A stretch of 64,000 nucleotides of DNA from Mugil cephalus (Eukaryota; Chordata; Actinopteri; Mugiliformes; Mugilidae): positions 1,357,816 through 1,421,815 of the forward strand of contig NC_061785.1 in NCBI RefSeq assembly GCF_022458985.1, in the 5' to 3' direction. Made by a program: the position numbers and the translations under genes. Shown here in pieces: positions 59,429 to 64,000 of the stretch. The notes below the pieces were generated by a model, which did no database searches, had not been told where the DNA came from, and was given only the letters and a program-made list of their open reading frames with translations. The first letter of the stretch is position 1. Each line of letters opens with the position of its first letter.

Positions 59429-60803
59429 CAGTGCGTTTACATGCACGTGAAAAAAAACGACTTATTGCCTTAATCGGACTCTAACAGGAGAACTTAAGTG
59501 CATGTAAACACGTTACTCTGGTTAAAATCAGAGTTCACTTTATCTGACTGAGACGCCCAGATAATGAGATTAAATCAGAGTTTTCAATCATATAATGCGT
59601 GTGTTCATGCTCCACAACCACCGCGCTGGTGTATGACCCTGGAAAAAAAACGTCCAAGAAAGAGGAAGAAGAAGAAGAGAAACGGAGCCGCTAGATCAGG
59701 CATGTCAAACTCAGTTTGGCTCTGGGGCCGGATCAGCAAAAGAATGTCAACTCCAAATATTTAGCTTTGTTTTTCAGTACTATGCTTTATCATTCAGCCT
59801 ACATTTGTAGCCTACCCTACATATTATAATCACGGATGACAAGGGATCTTTTCTAAGCACAACACATTTATTCAAAAACAATGGAAAAAAATGATTTTTC
59901 ATGTTTGGCCGTGAATGTGTTAACTGGTTTATTTTTTAAAAGTTGAGTGAATGCAGTTTTACACCTGAACCAACTCACCACACTAAACAAATTCAAGTGG
60001 GGGCTATAAAAAATATATTTTTCGCCTTAATTGTCATATTGCTCTGAAATAAATGAAAAAGAAATACAAAATAAAATAAAATAAAAAAAGTTATAGCAGT
60101 GCATGGGCAATAGGATCAGACTACATCAGATCAAACTACTAGGCTGGGCCTACTGAGGCTGAGAATATACTGCACAATATTAATTGTCTTTAATATGACA
60201 TTACTTGTCTTTTATGAGAGTGGGCGCCGAATATTAAACTCTTTGAACACTGCAACCTGCTGATTACATACCAAGCACACTGGTTTTGCATTCACTTCTG
60301 TGAATAAATACTTCTCGGCCCATTTCTCCTGGAAAACTCTGCACTCTGTGTCCACTCTTCTTTTTTTTGACAGTGCCATTTTGGGAAGGGTGTGTTGACC
60401 GATAACTTGTTTAGTAGGTGAATGGTGAAGCAAGATTGCCGGTTTATTTTTACTTGGACACATCACGTTGCGAATGTTTATTTCCTGTGACTAACTCGTG
60501 TCAGTGCCGCATGCTTGACGTGAGCGCTTTTACACATTTACTGCCCTCTAGCGGCCGGAGGGAGCATTTGGTTTGTATTTATTTTAAAAAATCACAACTT
60601 TTAATAGAAATTAGCTAGAGACTTGCTTCTTTTTTTGACATACTCAGAAATTTAATCCGGCTCATTTAATCCGGGTCATTTATGTTTGACATGCCTGCGC
60701 TAGAAGAACCGTCTGAGGGATAGTGTGTAAACTGGGACAAGGACTGTAGTCAGAAAGTGGAATTTTCAGCATAGCTTGATTAAGCTTGCATGTAAACGCA
60801 CTG
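59429..60803. mobile_element. TIR MITE with nested hAT, gene D intron
   Basis: Same 17-bp terminal repeats and insertion site as 26888-28309. Confidence 0.85.
59697..60697 (-). mobile_element. Nested hAT element with BED-finger transposase N terminus
   Basis: Terminal repeats CAGGCATGTCAAAC / GTTTGACATGCCTG and flanks cgctagat / cgctagaa (7 of 8 match). The minus frame 60212-60466 encodes MALSKKRRVDTECRVFQEKW, then KPVCLVCNQQVAV with the Cys pair of a BED zinc finger, the start of a ZBED/GTF2IRD2-like hAT transposase. The rest of the transposase is deleted. Confidence 0.88.
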
Positions 60804-61049
60804 ATTGGTCCAATGATGGAGGAATATTGAATTCAATGAATCACTGAGGTGACAGAAGATTAATCTAAACTTGATATCTGTTTATAGTTTTACATCAATC
60901 CATCAGTAGACAGTTTTTGTATATTTCACTATAAACTAAAGTGTAAACCTGTTAATGGAGGAGGGTTCATCCCTGAGGACTCAGTAGCTCCACAGAAAGA
61001 AGACAATGGACAAACCTACACTGTGTGAGCTCCTGTTGTGTGTCCATAC

Positions 61050-61223
61050 CTGAGAGTGTCCAGTCTCCAGAGTGGATCCTTCAGTCCAGCAGACAGCAGC
61101 TTCACTCCCTTGTCTCCTGGATGGTTGTAGCTCAGGTCCAGCTCTCTCAGATGGGAGGGGTTGGAGCTCAGAGCTGAGGCCAGAGAAGAACATCCTTCCT
61201 CCGTGATCAGACAAAATGACAGA
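61050..61223 (-). pseudogene. NLR D LRR exon 2 with lost acceptor
   Basis: Coding content matches 10-183 (LITEEGCSSLASAL, then LRELDLSYN). The acceptor CTCCAG of A and B reads CTCCA-TCTG, so the AG is absent. The frame stays open into the intron (61016-61276). Confidence 0.8.
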
Positions 61224-61341
61224 TGGAGATAGAAACATATCAGAAACTCAAGAAGAAGAAGGAAAATCCTCCACATGTTGAACTTGTACCAACATGAACC
61301 TAAATCAGGATTTAATGATCAACAAGCAGCTGTATCCTGAC

Positions 61342-61514
61342 CTGAGAGTTTCCAGTTTACAGTGAGGATCTCCAGTCCAGCAGACAGCAGCTTCACTCCT
61401 GAATCCTGCAGGTTGTTGTTACTCAGGTCCAGCTCTCTCAGACTGGAGGACTGGGAGCTGAGAACTGAGGACAGACCTTCACAGCTTCTCTCTGAGAGGT
61501 CACAACTGCTCAGC
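61342..61514 (-). pseudogene. NLR D LRR exon 1 with 1-bp deletion
   Basis: 173 bp instead of 174. The frame shifts after LLSAGLE. Splice sites look intact. Confidence 0.82.
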
Positions 61515-62640
61515 CTGAAACATTCAAGGTTCATATGTTAGAATAGAGAGACTGATAGATACTTTGTTAATCTCAATGAGAAATCACAACAGAATATTGA
61601 TCTTAACATTAAATGTGTCTCATGTCAACATTCCTTTTTCAGAGTTATCATCTACAACCAGTAAAACATTTCCAGAGATTTACAAAATTAATTCTGACAA
61701 AATCTCTGTGATGTTAAAAAGGATAAAAATTGTCTGTTCACCTGAAATTATTTGATTCTATTGTATTAAAACTAACCCGTTCTCATTCCCAAGGCGTAAT
61801 ATAGCGACGATTTGTCACGCTCGAGACGTCTGATACTGATGTAAAAGGTTCCCTTCCACGTCTGTATGAGACGCTCTGGGTTCTCAGTTGTTCTCTCTGC
61901 GTTAAGAGACACTTAGAGCAGAGGCTCCAGCCTCCATTCACTACAATAAATATGATGCTACGAGCTTCAATCTGATTGGAGAATCGAGGACACTCTGCCC
62001 GGAAGTGTTTTTCTCACTATTTTAAGCATTTCTTTTAATGAGATCGTCAACATTTCTCAACACAAACACATCCGAGTATCACTGCCAATTCAACAGTAAA
62101 GTAGCTTCATGTTGTAGCCATCACTTTTAATTTTTCCTCTTTGGATTCTGAGAAATAAACTTTTATTCGTGTTTTGGATAGTGGGAAACACTACACTACC
62201 CACACTACCCACAATCCTCGACCACCGACGATTTCTCACACCTCTGGACGTCTGATACTGACGCAAAAGGTACAGTTCCACCTCTGTATGAAACGCTCTG
62301 CAATCACATAGTGTTTTCCAGACTGATTCAGGGTCTGAAAGGGAACAGATTTAACGTACATAATGCTTTGTTAAAAATGGCCACTGTGTCCTTCAGCATA
62401 CTTGCTAAATAGAGTATAGTAACGACTACACGTGGCTACTGCAGCATTAGCTATTTAATCCACCAATGATGGATTAAATCTATTACAAACATTAAAGGAG
62501 TTGTATGTTGCTAAATAGTCAAATAGCCAAACAGACCCACCATTGTTATTATCAGTGTTATATCATGTGGATTGATTTCGTTATGTGTTTGTTTGTGTCA
62601 CTGAGTTCTGTCAAAATGTTTTTCCTCTTTAATTTGAATA

Positions 62641-62711
62641 ATGAGTGATTCAGAGGATCTTGAGTTGGAGGAAAAGCTTCAGGGGCCGATGAACTTCTTC
62701 AGCATATGGAG
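62641..62711 (+). CDS. Possible short first exon, unrecognised
   Basis: ATG followed by an acidic peptide MSDSEDLELEEKLQGPM and then NFFSIWR, ending at a donor (AG then GTAACA). A candidate next exon follows an acceptor at ~62999, but the joined frame meets a stop within 14 codons. Weak evidence. Confidence 0.2.
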
Positions 62712-62797
62712 GTAACATTATTATTTTTAAAAGAGGGGAAACAGTTGTTACAGAGGGAACACTCTTGTCTAATTTATTGTGGGGAGTCAATGTGTGC

Positions 62798-62845
62798 ATA
62801 TATATATATATATATATGCGTGTGTGGGTGTGTGTGTATGTATAT

Positions 62846-62888
<43 letters not shown>
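62798..62888. repeat. TA, TG and GATA microsatellites
   Basis: TA run, then TG-rich stretch, then about 11-12 GATA units. Confidence 0.93.
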
Positions 62889-64000
62889 TGACTGTGTATA
62901 CATACAATTTCTGTGAAATTAACTTCAGATGTTTAATAATCTTTGCTTTAATCATGGACTGTATTTTAAGTGTTGCATTTTTTCTTGTTAATTGTGTAGA
63001 ATGAGACACAGGGTGAACCTCAGAAAAGACCAGTGGCCGTAACAAGAACCACAGCGTGGCATCCATCAGGGATGAAGCCATTATCATGGTTTGTACAGAT
63101 TTCTATATGACATTAAACTGTTAAACTGGAAATATTTGAAGGTTCTGTGGTTCACATGAAAAATCTAAGTGATCCTCATGTATTTCTGTGCATAACGAAA
63201 ATGCCAACCTCACTACAACAGTGTGAAGTTAATTCAACAAATGGACTGTATCCATACTACTATAACATAAAATGTATACTGTAACTATATTTTATAACCA
63301 ACTATAAATGCATGGACAGCACCACAGGCTGATCATTCATAGAATCACAAAGTTTTGTCTATATTTTGAATATATTCAGAAATTGTCATTTTTGATGCTC
63401 CAGTTTCTAGTTATCTACCATTGTTTGTATGGGTGCATATTTTGGTTGTGCATCTGTTTGATCAAATAAAATAAGTGTGAAAAAGGAAAGCATGTCACCT
63501 TCATTGCCTTCATGACCCTGAGCCAGTGGCTAAGAGACATTTTGTCTTTCTGCTGTGGTCTCAATGGAGATAAAATGGCACTCGATTTGACAGTTGTCAT
63601 GCCATTGGAAGGGCGTAATCCTGATACAGTTATTCCTTATATTCTTGATCATCAAGATAATCCTTTAAGACAGGGGGAGGGGTTAAAGAGTTTTTTAATG
63701 ATCATATTATTTAAATGGTTAATGGTAAATATGACCTGTGATTGGTTTATGGGGCAAATTAGCTGTGAAATGGTCCTAATTTATAAGTATGACTATGTAT
63801 AAGACAGAATTTAATATCCTGAATAAATTTGATCACTAAATATCCCCTAAGATATGTTTGATTTCATCCAGCTTGGCCCAGAAAGACGTCTTTGGACGTT
63901 CACCTGAGACGGTCATGGCTGAGAGCCAGATGAAAATTAAACTTTGTCGTAGGACAACAGTGATGACATTGTTTCAAAGGCCTTGACCTGGGGAGTAACA

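Larger units (their letters stand above)
58483..61514 (-). pseudogene. NLR gene D, LRR and B30.2 exons
   Basis: 3' part of a further NLR: LRR exons at 61342-61514 and 61050-61223, linker exon 59233-59279 and B30.2 exon 58483-59012. The B30.2 frame is intact. The first LRR exon has lost one base (AGGATC in place of AGGACTC on the plus strand), which shifts its frame. The second has lost the G of its acceptor AG. The sequence right of 61515 is not the NACHT region of A and B, so the 5' half is either beyond the window or gone. Confidence 0.85.
61515..64000. other. Array edge, non-homologous flank
   Basis: Homology to the units stops just right of the LRR exon acceptor. It contains two related ~75-bp segments in the same orientation (~61809-61877 and ~62225-62301) from a common fish repeat. 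TA/TG/GATA microsatellites lie at ~62798-62888. A possible short plus-strand exon is noted separately. No NLR sequence seen. Confidence 0.6.

Overview
The window is teleost fish genomic DNA. The main evidence is FISNA-NACHT-LRR-B30.2 receptor exons of the fish-expanded NLRC3-like (NLR-C) family with GT-AG introns, a stonustoxin/neoverrucotoxin-like (SNTX) gene, and a typical fish transposon load (Rex1/CR1-like LINE, Penelope-like, Tc1, hAT, and fish SINE-like tails). The percomorph-type SNTX relative fits a spiny-rayed fish. I cannot name the species.

The window is a tandem segmental duplication. One unit is, from left to right: NLR LRR exons, FISNA-NACHT exon and N-terminal exons on the minus strand (~5.6 kb); ~3 kb of intergenic DNA; an SNTX-like exon on the plus strand; a hAT fragment and a SAM-domain gene fragment on the plus strand; repeat-rich DNA; and the B30.2 exon that ends the next NLR to the right. 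Unit A is 1-28550. Unit B is 28551-37402 and stops at a 500-N gap (37403-37902). Unit C is 39888-61040; it starts inside a FISNA exon interrupted by a LINE and lacks ~4.9 kb that A has. Unit D starts at 61041, and homology to the array stops at ~61515. Genes run right to left across unit borders: NLR A = 1-5.6 kb (3' end outside the window), NLR B = 25890-34.2 kb, NLR C = 39888-43.05 kb (5' exons only), NLR D = 58483-61514 (3' exons only).

The exon phases I derived fit one reading frame: 68 coding bases of the first exon, 2 x 114, 79, 229, 1804 (FISNA-NACHT without indels), 2 x 174 LRR, 47 and 530 (B30.2). This totals 3333 bases, or 1110 residues plus stop. Every NLR copy here carries at least one lesion, and each lesion is different: a 37-bp deletion in A, three small indels in B, a LINE in C, and a lost splice acceptor plus a 1-bp deletion in D. 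The visible SNTX-like copies A and C are also broken, at different places. Some of these are single-base homopolymer indels that could be assembly errors rather than pseudogenisation.

The NLR and the SNTX-like (MACPF/CDC-superfamily) gene are head to head in all three units. Between them lie an interferon-type motif (lost in C) and a duplicated 167-bp promoter-side repeat. A sensor/pore-former pairing is only a hypothesis, but it is the most interesting arrangement in the window.
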